DNA from: UBA9732 sp963599445
GTDB taxonomy: Bacteria > Spirochaetota > Spirochaetia > Sphaerochaetales > Sphaerochaetaceae
DNA length: 64,000 nucleotides
NCBI GenBank assembly: GCA_963599445.1
Contig: CAVBWZ010000002.1
Span: forward strand, 1 to 64,000
Direction: 5' to 3'
Positions 8,615 through 17,358 of this stretch are shown piece after piece. The notes under the pieces are model-generated. The model saw only the letters and a program-made list of their open reading frames with translations. It did no database searches and was not told where the DNA came from. Position numbers and translations under genes: made by a program. The first letter of the stretch is position 1, and the number at the start of each line of letters is the position of its first letter.

Positions 8615-9732
8615 AGTTCGCGACCCTCCGGTGAGAACAGGGAGATGCGGTCCTCCTTGGCTCCAACATAGACATCGTCGTTTTCGTGGACATCTCTGAG
8701 GACTCCCTGGTTGTCTATCTCGAAGATCGTTGGGGAAATACCCTTGCCAACCTCGACCTCATATCTTATGAAGGCTCCAAGATGCTGTATGATGTGGACC
8801 TTTCCCTTCACTGAATTCGCAATCGGCGACTTTGAAACGACAAGCTGCTCGGGTCTGCCTCCGACAAGGACGGCGTCCCCTACTTTTGGATCCACATGAC
8901 AACGCTCGCTTGCGATCTTGAATGTGACATCGGTACCATCGACCTGAGATGCAATGTAGGAAGGCTGGACATCGACGACCTTTGCGTTGAAGAAGTTCAT
9001 CTTTCCAATGAAGTTGGCCACAAAGGCGTTGCGTGGCGACGAGTAGAGTTCGTCCGATGTGCCTATCTGCTCCACGACACCCTTTCTGAGGACCGCAAGC
9101 CTATCGCCTACGGCCATGGCCTCTTCCTGGTCGTGCGTGACGAAGATCGTCGTGATGTTGGTGGCCTTCTGTATTCTGCGAATCTCAGCCCTCATGTAGC
9201 GGCGGAGCTTTGCATCAAGGTTTGCAAGCGGTTCATCGAGAAGAAGGACATCTGGATCGTAGACGAGGGCGCGGGCGATGGCGACGCGCTGCTGCTGTCC
9301 GCCGGAGAGACCCGTGGGGGATGGATTTCTCTTGAGCTCATCCTGAAGGCCTACAAGCTCCATGACATCAGTGACCTTCTTCTTGATGATGTCGTTTGGG
9401 ACCTTCCTTACACGGAGTCCGTATGCGACGTTTTCGAATATGGTCATGTGGGGATAGAGGGCAAAGCTTTGGAACACCATTCCAATGTTCCTCTTGAACG
9501 GAGGAATCGTCGAAATGTCGACATCTCCATAGTACATCTTTCCACTTGAAATCTGCTCAAGGCCGGCTGTGGACCTAAGAAGGGTCGTCTTTCCACAACC
9601 ACTTGGTCCCAGCAGACAGAACAGCTCCCCAGCGTTTATGGTGAAGGAGATGTCGTTAAGCGCATGTACGGGGTTCTTCCCCTTTTCGTCGAATATCTTG
9701 TTTACGTGTTCGTAGGTAACGTTCTTGCTCAT
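8611..9732 (-). CDS. ABC transporter ATP-binding protein (FbpC/PotA type)
   Basis: The 373-residue ATPase has Walker A GPSGCGKTT, Q-loop FQSFALYPHMT, signature LSGGQQQRVAIARAL, Walker B DVLLLDEPLANLD and switch VTHDQEEAM. A C-terminal TOBE-like domain (about 270-370) is typical of the CUT1/iron/polyamine group and may bind a regulator or substrate. It powers the fused permease whose gene overlaps it. The ATG at 9732 lies 121 bp below the binding-protein gene stop, so the three genes probably form one transcript. Confidence 0.92.
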   Translation of the reverse strand: MSKNVTYEHVNKIFDEKGKNPVHALNDISFTINAGELFCLLGPSGCGKTTLLRSTAGLEQISSGKMYYGDVDISTIPPFKRNIGMVFQSFALYPHMTIFENVAYGLRVRKVPNDIIKKKVTDVMELVGLQDELKRNPSPTGLSGGQQQRVAIARALVYDPDVLLLDEPLANLDAKLRRYMRAEIRRIQKATNITTIFVTHDQEEAMAVGDRLAVLRKGVVEQIGTSDELYSSPRNAFVANFIGKMNFFNAKVVDVQPSYIASQVDGTDVTFKIASERCHVDPKVGDAVLVGGRPEQLVVSKSPIANSVKGKVHIIQHLGAFIRYEVEVGKGISPTIFEIDNQGVLRDVHENDDVYVGAKEDRISLFSPEGREL

Positions 9733-9853
9733 TTTGTTCCTCTATTCCAGTGTATTTCAATCCGGAGTATTTCAAAAGGCTGCCCAGTTCTCCACCAGGC
9801 AGCCCTATTGTACGAAGTATGAGGGAGCCTATTTCACAGGTTCCCATTCAATC

Positions 9854-10840
9854 TCAAAGGAAAGCCTCGAACTGCTTTCTGAGATCCTTCTTGAGACTTG
9901 CAGCTTCCTCTGCATTGTACTCGAAGAACGTCATCTCGGAGAGAGAAGGAAGCATTGCAGGACCTGCGACCTCAGTGGAGACAGCTCTTCTGCCAAACTG
10001 GCTGCTCAGAATCTCGAAGGCTTCCTTGCTCGTGACGAAGTCCATGAAAAGCTTTGCAGCTTCAGGGTTCTTGCAGTTGGCAAGCATTGCAGAACCTTCA
10101 AGTCTAAGACCTGTTCCCTCTTCAGGAAGGACGTAGACGACAGGATCGCCTGCAACAAGCTTCTGGCTTATGTTCTTCTCACCGGTGACGGTGATTGCAT
10201 ACTCTCCACGTGCAACCGAATCAGGACCAGCGGTTGAAGATGCGATGTATGTCGTGTTCTTTGCAACCTGTGCAACGAAATCCATGCCATAGAGCTTGTT
10301 CATCATATAAAGCTGAGCGTATGCAGAGCCGGATGATGCTGGGTTTGCAAGGACGATCTTTCCTGCGTACTTGGGATCTGCAAGGTCCTTCCAGCTCTTT
10401 GGAGCATCCTCTGCGCTGAGCACGTTCGAGTTGTACATGATTGCCTGAAGAGGCATTGACGTTCCGTAGTATTTTGGAGCGTCGCCGTTCTTCTGGTCCT
10501 TCTGCTCGGCTGTGAACTTTGCATCGTTGGCTGTCTTGTAGCCTTCGAGCTTGTCGTAGACCTGGTCGAGGTTCTCAGATGCCATGAGAATGACGACATC
10601 GCCTTCTGGCTTTGGCCACTCTGTATTGATTCTCGTAACAAGGTCTCCGGAGCTGCTCTGGAGGATTGTGATGGAGATGTTTGGATGGATCTTGTTGAAT
10701 GCATCGGCAAGTGCCTGTGCCTCTGACTCAGTTCCTGCGCAATAGATGACCAGCTCCTGCTTCTCCTCTGCAGCAGCCTGTGCGAATGCGGCGCCCACAA
10801 CAAGTGCGAGAACCAAAAGAACACCGATAAGTTTCTTCAT
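9854..10840 (-). CDS. Periplasmic binding protein, Fbp/AfuA/PhnS type
   Basis: This 328-residue exported protein begins with a signal peptide ending around AFAQAAAEE. The mature protein opens ELVIYCAGTESEAQALADAF, the type 2 periplasmic binding fold of the iron/thiamine/2-aminoethylphosphonate group. The twin-Tyr iron ligands of FbpA are not obvious (the equivalent loop reads ARGEYAITVTGE), so iron is not favoured and an organophosphate-like ligand is possible. It heads an operon with the ATPase and fused permease and follows the PhnCDE/MBL operon by 146 bp, with its own promoter. Confidence 0.85.
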   Translation of the reverse strand: MKKLIGVLLVLALVVGAAFAQAAAEEKQELVIYCAGTESEAQALADAFNKIHPNISITILQSSSGDLVTRINTEWPKPEGDVVILMASENLDQVYDKLEGYKTANDAKFTAEQKDQKNGDAPKYYGTSMPLQAIMYNSNVLSAEDAPKSWKDLADPKYAGKIVLANPASSGSAYAQLYMMNKLYGMDFVAQVAKNTTYIASSTAGPDSVARGEYAITVTGEKNISQKLVAGDPVVYVLPEEGTGLRLEGSAMLANCKNPEAAKLFMDFVTSKEAFEILSSQFGRRAVSTEVAGPAMLPSLSEMTFFEYNAEEAASLKKDLRKQFEAFL

Positions 10841-10891
10841 TTTAAGTCTCCTTTTTTGTCAATGGACTCGTAATTCAAGCCCAATGTTCAA

Positions 10892-10940
10892 ATGCTAAAG
10901 CACTTTTTTCGTTTTCGCAACTTTTATTTTCGTTTTCGCA
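10892..10940 (-). promoter_or_regulatory. Promoter with 21-bp-spaced direct repeats
   Basis: On the minus strand, TTGCGA (10915-10920) and TAGCAT (10892-10897) are separated by 17 bp and could drive the binding-protein operon. The 14-mer TGCGAAAACGAAAA occurs twice (10906-10919 and 10927-10940), exactly 21 bp apart, with one copy over the -35 box. This looks like a two-site operator on one DNA face. Confidence 0.5.
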
Positions 10941-10986
10941 CCAGAAAATTTGCAAGAAAAATCATCACCTATCCTTTGAAAGGTTC

Positions 10987-11733
10987 TCAAGACAGCTTCT
11001 GAAAGGAAGAAGGGATGAAAGTATCGGGAAAGACATCCCTTGCTTCAATCAACATCCTTTTCTGCAAATCCAGATTCTCAGGGACATGGACAAGGAACAA
11101 CTTCCTTGCATTCGCCTCTTTTGCCATCATGGCGGCCTGCAATGCGGTTGTATGGCTCTTGTTTATCTCCTCCCTGTCCTTATCAAGTCCGCCCGCTTCA
11201 TGCAACAGGATATCGGATCCAATGGCACACTCAGGAATGACAAATGATGCAACGCTATCAGGAAAATAGGACACCTTGATGCCGTCCGCTACGAATGTAT
11301 AGCCGTTTACAGGAACATCTGGTCTATGATAGAGGGAGAAGGATGATATTCGGACGTTTCCTATTTGCTTTGTCGAGGTGCCAGTCCAATCGATTTCGAA
11401 TTTGATCTTCCTATCAAGTCTAAAATACGAGAAAAAATGTCTGCATACCTCGATTGCCAACTCATTGCCAACGACCATCAGAGGTTTGGTTCTGTTCTGC
11501 AACCACATGCTATGTATCAATGAAGGGAATGCATAGATATGGTCTATATGCCCATGGGTTATCAATACTGCATCCAAAGATAGAGAATCCATTCCAGCCT
11601 TCAATAGCGATTGCCTTGGACTGCCGTTGACATCGACCAGAATCGATGTCTTTGTTGTCCTAACAAGTAGGCTTGTATTCGTGGAATCAAGACAATCAAG
11701 GCCATTAGCGAACCCTAGAACAGTTATTTCCAT
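10987..11733 (-). CDS. MBL-fold metallohydrolase, PhnP/RNase Z-like
   Basis: This 248-residue protein has the metallo-beta-lactamase signature THGHIDH (about 57-63), a DSVASF/SDILLHEAGG strand with the metal-bridging Asp, and SHTTALQAAMMAKEANARKL plus LVHVPEN near the C-terminus. This layout matches the PhnP/ElaC/RNase Z branch, whose members hydrolyse phosphodiesters; PhnP opens phosphoribosyl cyclic phosphate. It follows phnD by 69 bp on the same strand, so a phosphodiesterase role on an imported phosphorus compound is plausible. An SD (GAGAGG) precedes the ATG. Confidence 0.75.
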   Translation of the reverse strand: MEITVLGFANGLDCLDSTNTSLLVRTTKTSILVDVNGSPRQSLLKAGMDSLSLDAVLITHGHIDHIYAFPSLIHSMWLQNRTKPLMVVGNELAIEVCRHFFSYFRLDRKIKFEIDWTGTSTKQIGNVRISSFSLYHRPDVPVNGYTFVADGIKVSYFPDSVASFVIPECAIGSDILLHEAGGLDKDREEINKSHTTALQAAMMAKEANARKLFLVHVPENLDLQKRMLIEARDVFPDTFIPSSFQKLS

Positions 11734-11802
11734 ATTACCTCTCTCTTTGGAAACAGCAGCCGGTGGATGGAAATGTCCACCGGCTTGGTTCGAACTAAAG
11801 AA

Positions 11803-12788
11803 TCACTCGCCGAGAATCTCTGCAACGGCAGCGGAGCCGTCACGGATGACACGAAGGACTTCATAGTCCTTGGCATAGTCGATTGCAATGAAGCTATCGT
11901 CTTCCGGCCATGACTCGTGGAGTTTGGAATTGACGAAATCGAACGAAAGGAAAGCTTCTTTGATCTTTTCCGTCAACTCTGGAGAAAGACGATTCGTTAC
12001 ACCCCATGCGGTTACAGGGAACACCTGTGACTCATAGAGGACATCGCACCACTGGCTTGCATCTGGTACACGATCTCCGTTGACCATTCTGGTGAGGACT
12101 GTGGAAGCAATGGCACCAGCATCGTAGTCGCCGTTGTATACACCAAGGATCGAGTTGTCATGCTTTCCAGAGAACGCAACGATGTAGTTCTTTTCCGGCA
12201 GCATTCCAAAAAGCTGATAGAGAAGAGCTCTAGGTGCGCTGTATCCAGAGTTCGAAGATTCGGAGACGAAGGCAATGGTCTTGCCGTTGAGGTCTGATAT
12301 CTCCTTCAATCCGGAATCCTTCCTGACGATGATCTGCATCGTGTCCCTACCATGCTTCCCTGGTATCCCATTGCAGCAAGAGGAACGAAACCGCCATGAT
12401 TGACTGCATCCTGTACTGAACCTGCAGCAAAGCCTGAAACATGAAGCCTTCCTGCCCTCATTGCCTCGACCTGGGTTGCATAGCTGTCAACAGCGAACCA
12501 CTTCACCTTCTTGCCTGTCATATTCGAAAGATGTTCCATGAACTCCTGGAATACATCTTCGTAGACAGCTGGGTCTTCAACCGGCGTATAGGCGAAGATA
12601 AGGGTGTCAGGGTCAAGATACTCAGAAGGATCTTCTGGATGGTCGGCAACCATGTCGCCATCCTTGTCCACATATCCAAGGTCAAGTTCTCCGTACTTGA
12701 CTTGTTCAGCCTTCTCCTGTGCTCCCTGTGCAAAGACAGCCGTCATGCACAGTAGAAGAACCAAAACGAAACATAGATGTTTTTTCAT
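11803..12788 (-). pseudogene. phnD: Phosphonate/phosphate-type binding protein, frameshifted
   Basis: Two frames together give a complete PhnD-like exported protein. The first half (12788 to about 12335) has a signal peptide ending AVFAQGAQE and runs TLIFAYTPVEDPAVYEDVF to LAAMGYQGSMVG. The second resumes in another frame at DTMQIIVRKDSGLKEI and runs to VAEILGE. The break lies at a short G-run (GTAGGGACACG on the minus strand, about 12338-12348), where one extra base restores the frame. It is either a young inactivating mutation or a sequencing or assembly error. The family binds phosphonate, phosphite or phosphate esters for the PhnCE transporter. I keep the phn symbol for the family only. 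Confidence 0.85.
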
Positions 12789-12824
12789 ATTGAACCTCCC
12801 TGTTCAAATAATTCAAATGGATTG

Positions 12825-13637
12825 TTACGATAGGGCCTTTCTTACCCTTGCCGATACATATTCGGCAAAAACTACAGTTGCCAGAATTGAAATCAAGACG
12901 GAAAGAACCTTGTTCCATGCAAGCAGATTGATGGCTGAATTGAGGAGAAGCCCTATTCCGCCACCTCCAACGATGCCAATGATCGTCGATTCCCTGATGT
13001 TGTTCTCCCACCTGTATACCGCAGTTCCAATGAACGTAGGCAAAAGCTGTGGAAGGTAGCCGTATACGAAGATCTGGAGCTTCGAGGCATCTGTTGCAGT
13101 GATTGCCTCGATTGGTTCTTTGTCTATCTCCTCTATGGCTTCGTAGAAAAGCTTCGAAACCATACCTAGGGATCTGACGGCGATTGCAAGGATGGATGCG
13201 AAAAGCCCAGGACCTACAAGCTGTACGAGAATCATCGCCCATATCATCGAGTTGACTGATCGGGAAGCTACGATGACTGTTAGGACGACCAGTCTCACCG
13301 CAGGATGAGGGCTTGTGTTTTTGGCGGCCAGGATGGCAAGGAAAAAGGACAGAACAACGGCTATCCCTGTACCAAAGACGGAGATCGTTATCGTATCCCA
13401 TAGAGCTGGAAGGATTTTGCCAAAGTACTTTATGTCAGGTGGAAACATCCTTGAAAGGAAGTCCTGAATCTGCCTAGGTGCATCTTTGACGAACTCCCAA
13501 GTCGTCTCCGCACTTATGAAGCTCCACGAAACAAGGACAGCAACAATTGCCGCAAGAAGAAGGGCGAACCTTGTGATCGTCTGCTTGGGAGTTCTTCTCT
13601 TCCATTCCAAAACGTCGTTCTTTTTGACAAGTGGCAT
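12825..13637 (-). CDS. phnE: Phosphonate-type ABC permease 2
   Basis: The 270-residue membrane protein has about six helices and the PhnE-type EAA loop EEIDKEPIEAITATDASKLQIF followed by YGYLPQLLP. Its ATG overlaps the stop of the first permease gene by one base (TAATG). It is homologous to that neighbour, and the pair should form a heterodimeric channel, as in other phnC-phnE-phnE-phnD operons. The substrate is not determined. Confidence 0.9.
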   Translation of the reverse strand: MPLVKKNDVLEWKRRTPKQTITRFALLLAAIVAVLVSWSFISAETTWEFVKDAPRQIQDFLSRMFPPDIKYFGKILPALWDTITISVFGTGIAVVLSFFLAILAAKNTSPHPAVRLVVLTVIVASRSVNSMIWAMILVQLVGPGLFASILAIAVRSLGMVSKLFYEAIEEIDKEPIEAITATDASKLQIFVYGYLPQLLPTFIGTAVYRWENNIRESTIIGIVGGGGIGLLLNSAINLLAWNKVLSVLISILATVVFAEYVSARVRKALS

Positions 13638-14431
13638 TAGACGATCCTCCTTCTTACATTGCTTGAGATGTATTCGGTGACCAACACCAGAACTATGATT
13701 ACAAGAAGGATTGCACCCGCTGTGTTGTAGTCGTATCTGTTCATTGCAGTATTGAGAACGGTTCCAATTCCACCTGCTCCAACGATTCCAATCACAGTGG
13801 ATTGCCTGAAGCTGATATCCGCTCTATAGATAGACAACCCAATGAAACGGGTTGAAATCTGAGGCCATACTCCATAGGCAACGACCTGAAACCAGTTGGC
13901 TCCTGTCGCCTTGATGGCCTCTATCTGCTCAGAGCTTATGTTTTCAATGTCCTCGGCAAGGAGTTTTCCAATGAATCCTATGCTGTTGAGCATCAAGGTT
14001 ATCACTCCAGCAAATGGGCCGTAGCCAAACATGATAACGAAAATTATCCCCATGACAACAGCATGGAAGCTTCTTATCAGCATAAGAAGGGTCCTGCAGA
14101 TCAGATAGACCCATTTGGGGACAAGGTTCCTCGAAGAACCAAGGGCGATTGGTATTGAGAGGAATGTACTCAGAAGCGAGGACAGAATGGTCATCGTGAG
14201 GCTTTCGAAAACCCCAATTACGATATACTTCCCTCGAGAGCTGAAATCAGGATGGAAGAATCCGGAAAAGAGGCTTCCCATCCTTGACCATCCTTTCGCG
14301 ATTCTAGCAGGGTCTATGTTGATCTCGGATCCAGCTATAATGAGATATGCAAGGATCAAGACCAATAGACCATATCGTAGAAATGCATTTTTGATTCTAG
14401 GTTTCTTCTTCCATGTCTTTTTCGTTTCCAT
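13637..14431 (-). CDS. phnE: Phosphonate-type ABC permease 1
   Basis: The 264-residue membrane protein has a first helix at about 19-36 and the EAA loop DIENISSEQIEAIKATGANWFQVVAYGVWPQ near residue 160. The GIVGAGGIG glycine cluster near 215 is shared with the second permease. It follows the ATPase gene with a one-base gap and couples to the second permease by a TAATG overlap, so all three are translated from one mRNA. Confidence 0.9.
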   Translation of the reverse strand: METKKTWKKKPRIKNAFLRYGLLVLILAYLIIAGSEINIDPARIAKGWSRMGSLFSGFFHPDFSSRGKYIVIGVFESLTMTILSSLLSTFLSIPIALGSSRNLVPKWVYLICRTLLMLIRSFHAVVMGIIFVIMFGYGPFAGVITLMLNSIGFIGKLLAEDIENISSEQIEAIKATGANWFQVVAYGVWPQISTRFIGLSIYRADISFRQSTVIGIVGAGGIGTVLNTAMNRYDYNTAGAILLVIIVLVLVTEYISSNVRRRIV

Positions 14432-14432
14432 A

Positions 14433-15254
14433 TCATTTCTCCCCTAAAGAGAAAATGTCTTGGGCGTCATCCTCTTCCGAGTCGTCTGAATTGGAATCCT
14501 TTTTCTTGACGTTCCAATCTTCCTCTCCATAAATCTGCGTAAGGACATTCGTATCAAGGTCTTCGCTCTTTCCTTCGTATACGACCTGTCCAGCCTGCAG
14601 CCCAATGATTCTCTGCGCAAACTGCTTTGCAAGGATTACATCATGGATGTTTATGATGCATGCGAGCTTGTGCTCTTGAACAAGTTCGATGATCAACCTC
14701 ATGACCTGACGTGAAGTCTTTGGGTCAAGGCTCGCAGTCGGTTCGTCGACAAGAAGGAGCGTTGGATCCTGCATAAGGGCCCTGGCGATGCCAACCCTTT
14801 GCCTCTGTCCACCGGAAAGCTGGTCCGCACGACTGTCTACATAGTCAGCAAGCCCGACCCTTTCAAGAAGAGCGTAGGCTTTTGCAATGTCATCCTGAGG
14901 GAATTTTCTGAAAAGGCTTTTCCAAAAACCTGTATAGCCAAGCCTGCCTGAAAGGACGTTCTCCATAACGGTAAGCCTGTCGACAAGGGCGTATTCCTGG
15001 AAGATCATACCTATCTTCTTTCTTTGCTTTCTCAAGTCCGATGTACTTAGCGCAGTTACGTCCTTGCCATCGATCAGGACCTGGCCGCTTGTGGGCTCGA
15101 CGAGTCTGTTGATGCACCTTATGAGAGTGCTCTTCCCTGCTCCGGATGGACCTATGAGGGCGATCACCTCGTTGTCATGAACCTTGAGGTTCACACCTTT
15201 CAAGGCTTCCTGGCCTGAAGGATATTTCTTTCTAAGATCTCGTATCTCTACCAT
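14433..15254 (-). CDS. phnC: Phosphonate-type ABC ATPase
   Basis: The 273-residue ATPase has Walker A GPSGAGKSTLIRC, Q-loop FQEYALVDRLTVMENVL, signature LSGGQRQRVGIARAL, Walker B LLLVDEPTASLD and switch NIHDV, which is the PhnC pattern. The last 25 residues are an unusual acidic tail (SNDDSEEDDAQ) absent from classical PhnC. It is the first transporter gene after the AraC regulator, 14 bp away, with an AGGGGGA SD. Confidence 0.92.
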   Translation of the reverse strand: MVEIRDLRKKYPSGQEALKGVNLKVHDNEVIALIGPSGAGKSTLIRCINRLVEPTSGQVLIDGKDVTALSTSDLRKQRKKIGMIFQEYALVDRLTVMENVLSGRLGYTGFWKSLFRKFPQDDIAKAYALLERVGLADYVDSRADQLSGGQRQRVGIARALMQDPTLLLVDEPTASLDPKTSRQVMRLIIELVQEHKLACIINIHDVILAKQFAQRIIGLQAGQVVYEGKSEDLDTNVLTQIYGEEDWNVKKKDSNSDDSEEDDAQDIFSLGEK

Positions 15255-15268
15255 TTGCAGATTCCCCC

Positions 15269-16132
15269 TTATTTTGTTGGTGATTCTTCAGTGTTTTTGC
15301 TTGTCCTGAAATCGGTAGGACTGATTCCCATAACCTTTTTGAATACGACGTCGAAGTGTTGCGGATTCTTGAAGCCAACCTCCGTTGCAATCTCCTTTAC
15401 GCTCATCGAAGTGTTTGCAAGCATTTTGCAAGCCGTGTGGATCCTGAATTCCGCAAGGTGCTGCTTTGGGGAGACTCCAATGAACTCGATGAAGTTTCTG
15501 TATAGATTGCTTCTGGAGACGTTCATTGCATTGGATATGTCCTCTATGGAGATATCCTTTTTGTAGTTCTTCGAAACATATGCACACGCATCTTGGAACA
15601 GGACTTCGCCGTTTCGTTCTGGCCTCTGCGGAGCCTCTTTGATCAATTGGGCGAACAGAAGGTAAAGATATGCCGACATCCTGACAATGGTGTCTTTTGC
15701 ATTTCCTCTGGATTCGTAGATTGACATGATGCAGTCATGAACCACTTTGGAATCACCATGTCTAAGAACAGGGTTGCTGATTGAAAACCCAGATGCGGAG
15801 ACAAGCAGTTTGGCATCGTTTCCGTTGAATCCAACCCAACAGAACTCCCATGGGTCCTCCGCATCTGCTGTATAGTCCACAGGGATTCCAGGAAACATCA
15901 TATAGCTCTCACCTGCACCTACAGGGTATTCCTTGGTGTCTATTTTGAGTACACCCTTTCCCTTTATCACGTAATGAATCAGATAGAAGTCTCTTACCTT
16001 GCATCTGTGCTGGTTCTTGGGACACTGCTTGTATCCCGTCCTATACACCGTCAAGGAAGACAGGGACATGGAGGAGTTGAAGAAGGAATTTTCATTTCTT
16101 GCCACATTTCTGTTTGAAAATGCTGAATTCAT
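15269..16132 (-). CDS. AraC family transcriptional regulator
   Basis: The protein is about 287 residues. The N-terminal half is a cupin-like ligand-binding domain (YLIHYVIKGKGVLKID, GESYMMFPGIPVDY). The C-terminal 100 residues carry two helix-turn-helix motifs (ISIEDISNAMNVSRSNLYRNF and SVKEIATEVGFKNPQHFDVVF). It heads the operon with phnCEED, so it probably controls phosphorus-compound uptake in response to a small molecule. The ATG at 16132 is preferred to a GTG six bases earlier; both have poor SD spacing. The 16133-16313 gap shows no gene. Confidence 0.88.
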   Translation of the reverse strand: MNSAFSNRNVARNENSFFNSSMSLSSLTVYRTGYKQCPKNQHRCKVRDFYLIHYVIKGKGVLKIDTKEYPVGAGESYMMFPGIPVDYTADAEDPWEFCWVGFNGNDAKLLVSASGFSISNPVLRHGDSKVVHDCIMSIYESRGNAKDTIVRMSAYLYLLFAQLIKEAPQRPERNGEVLFQDACAYVSKNYKKDISIEDISNAMNVSRSNLYRNFIEFIGVSPKQHLAEFRIHTACKMLANTSMSVKEIATEVGFKNPQHFDVVFKKVMGISPTDFRTSKNTEESPTK

Positions 16133-16313
16133 ATCCACCTAACCGCCACATCGAAAATCTGTGATTGCAATTGTCACCTTGCTTTAGGGTTAGGATATTA
16201 TGGTTTTTCCATTCTCGAAATAAGTGAATCAGTCAAAATAGTTTCTGTTTGTTGCAGGCAAAGCGTCAGTCGTCTTCAGAGAAAGATTTTTCAATTACAA
16301 TTTCAGTTGTCAT

Positions 16314-17201
16314 TCAGAACACAACGCCAAGGTCGTCCAAGAGTCCGCCTTCTATGCCTCCAAGGGTCTCTAGCATGAGGTTCGCTCCACTTTTCTCCAC
16401 CAGTTCCAAGACTTCTCTGTAAGGGAACCCATTGGCCCTTATGCTTTGGTGGGAGTCCTCGTAGACTCCGGCTTTGGAAGGGTTGGAATGCATATGGACG
16501 GTAACGACACGCCCAGTTTCAAGGACAGAGGACAAAGAAGAAAGGAAATCGAACCCAAAGAGCGCACTTGACACGAGCATATGGCCAACGTCAAGGCAAA
16601 ACGAAAGGTTCGTCGTGCGTGCAAGTTCAAATATCTCGTTTGGATGCACAAGGAGGTATCCTGCACGAGGATTGAGGTTCTCAACTGCAAGCTTCACGCC
16701 CATGGAATCGAGCTCGTTGGACAGCAAGGACAGGTTCTCCACCATTGACGAAAACGCCAAACGGTATTCAGGCTCTTCAATGTACGTGCGAGTGCAGATA
16801 CTCCCCTTCTTCACCGATACGAACCTCTCAAGCCCGCTCTTGGAAAGCAGTTCAGACCGTTCAGAGACAGATGTCGGCACAAGGCCAGGCACAAGATATC
16901 CAGGATGCAGCACGATTATGCCGGCACCAATCCTCTTTGCAAGGTCAGCATCCTCAAGCACCTGTTCCTGAGACCAAGCTACGACATTCTTGTCAGGACT
17001 TGCAAAGTTGGGGAAGAAGCTACGCATTGGTGAAAGCGAATGGATGGATGCTATTCTTCCTTCAACGGCATTGAGCCATCCTTCAAGCCCTTCCCTTTCA
17101 CGGTTATATGAAAGCTCGAACGATGCCAAAGGAAACTTCTCTGCAACAATTGAAAGCTCTTCAACGCTTCCAATTCCAACCATCGACGTACCCTTGACCA
17201 T
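16314..17201 (-). CDS. TIM-barrel sugar isomerase/epimerase-like protein
   Basis: The start at 17201 is chosen because GGAGG lies six bases before this ATG; the frame is open further upstream to 17249. The 295-residue product belongs to the xylose isomerase-like TIM barrel (AP endonuclease 2) superfamily: GIIVLHPGYLVPG, KLAVENLNPRAGYLLVHPNE, SFCLDVGHMLVS and VVTVHMHSN give the expected metal-binding His, Glu and Asp residues. Such proteins isomerise or epimerise sugars and inositols. It is divergent from the GntR-nagAB cluster and shares its operator region, so an amino-sugar or related substrate is likely. Confidence 0.78.
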   Translation of the reverse strand: MVKGTSMVGIGSVEELSIVAEKFPLASFELSYNREREGLEGWLNAVEGRIASIHSLSPMRSFFPNFASPDKNVVAWSQEQVLEDADLAKRIGAGIIVLHPGYLVPGLVPTSVSERSELLSKSGLERFVSVKKGSICTRTYIEEPEYRLAFSSMVENLSLLSNELDSMGVKLAVENLNPRAGYLLVHPNEIFELARTTNLSFCLDVGHMLVSSALFGFDFLSSLSSVLETGRVVTVHMHSNPSKAGVYEDSHQSIRANGFPYREVLELVEKSGANLMLETLGGIEGGLLDDLGVVF

Positions 17202-17284
17202 GCCATGCCTCCAATTGGGAAGTATATACAAAAAAGCATTTGACTGCACAGCTATGCTCTGCTATTCTTGGAGCAGTTGAAAAA

Positions 17285-17306
17285 TGTATACATTTTTTGT
17301 ATACAA
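17285..17306. promoter_or_regulatory. Paired GntR-type operators (TGTATACA)
   Basis: ATGTATACAT (17284-17293) and TTGTATACAA (17297-17306) are two palindromes whose centres are about 13 bp apart, between the divergent isomerase and GntR genes. The pattern GTATAC with flanking T and A suits GntR-family operators, so self-regulation of both directions is likely. Confidence 0.6.
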
Positions 17307-17358
17307 TATTCACGGCTGTATTCACAACCAAGGATGGCACCCTCGCAAAGGAGGAGAA

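Noticed and set aside
8896..9549. 217-codon plus-strand frame
   Set aside because: Lies antisense to the ABC ATPase gene, which has all family motifs.
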